Below, piece after piece: positions 4,988 through 5,134 of a DNA stretch of 5,134 nucleotides (its first letter is position 1; each line of letters starts with the position of its first letter). Below the pieces are notes generated by a model. The model saw only the letters and a list, made by a program, of their open reading frames with translations, ran no database searches and had not been told where the DNA came from. Origin of the DNA: Methanolobus sp. UBA118 (GTDB lineage Archaea; Halobacteriota; Methanosarcinia; Methanosarcinales; Methanosarcinaceae); assembly GCA_002508635.1 (NCBI GenBank), contig DACO01000152.1, positions 1-5,134 of the forward strand, read 5' to 3'. Made by a program: the position numbers and the translations under genes.

Positions 4988-5134
4988 TTATACATTACCC
5001 GACAGCAGGTCGAACAGGCCAATTCCTGATACCGTAACAAAACTGACGATCAGGCCTGCTATCATTACACCTACAAGTATTGCCGGAAGGGCATGTCTGA
5101 ACTTGATCCCAAACACAAAGGCAGCAGCACAGCC
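4988..5134 (-). CDS. Small multidrug export family membrane protein, C-terminal end (5' truncated by window)
   Basis: On the minus strand a frame open from the window edge ends in TAA at 4988-4990 and encodes 48 residues. It begins GCAAAFVFGIKFRHALPAIL and continues with a hydrophobic helix (about residues 16-37, VGVMIAGLIVSFVTV) and a short tail FDLLSGNV. The charged turn followed by ALPAILVGVMIAGLIVS resembles the C-terminal end of the putative small multi-drug export family (COG2426), whose substrate is not established. The family call rests on a short fragment, so another polytopic membrane protein is possible. The gene converges on the histone gene with 52 bases between stops, and no T tract is seen after its own stop. 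Confidence 0.6.
   Translation of the reverse strand, partial: GCAAAFVFGIKFRHALPAILVGVMIAGLIVSFVTVSGIGLFDLLSGNV

Overview
The window looks like chromosomal DNA of a methanogenic euryarchaeon, probably of the Methanosarcinaceae (Methanosarcina/Methanolobus/Methanococcoides type). Reasons: a 70-residue archaeal histone, an archaeal RPA with a zinc-finger OB fold overlapping its RPA-associated partner gene, a stand-alone flavodoxin resembling the FprA flavodoxin domain, TATA-box promoters, and a moderate base composition with AT-rich intergenic DNA. The genus is inferred from family content and cannot be proven here.

Layout. Positions 1-183 (+) are the C-terminal end of a sensor histidine kinase. 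Converging on it is an unrecognised 195-residue, cysteine-rich protein (195-782, -), with an intrinsic-type terminator lying inside the kinase coding sequence. Upstream on the same strand is a translationally coupled pair: RPA (1773-3086, -) followed by its OB-fold/winged-helix partner (899-1780, -), with a terminator whose stem contains the stop codon. Next is an HdeD/DUF308-like six-helix membrane protein (3265-3786, -). A 296-base divergent intergenic region then leads to a flavodoxin (4083-4517, +), a 205-base intergenic region, and a histone (4723-4935, +). Converging on the histone is the C-terminal end of a small multidrug export family membrane protein (4988-5134, -).

How the genes work together. 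RPA and its partner form one functional unit, single-stranded DNA binding in replication and repair. The histone is a second nucleoid/DNA-binding gene but has its own promoter. The flavodoxin is an electron carrier with its own promoter and a structured leader. Kinase, cysteine-rich protein, HdeD-like protein and exporter show no obvious shared pathway. This is a mostly housekeeping region, with no mobile element, CRISPR array, tRNA or rRNA seen.

The points most worth a second look are the unknown cysteine-rich protein, the flavodoxin leader (TATA box, palindrome at the expected start, 8-bp hairpin, duplicated 8-mer, tiny upstream ORF), the dyad and direct repeats around the RPA promoter, and the dyad plus two TATA boxes exactly 25 bp apart before the histone gene. 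No clearly new multi-gene system is visible.
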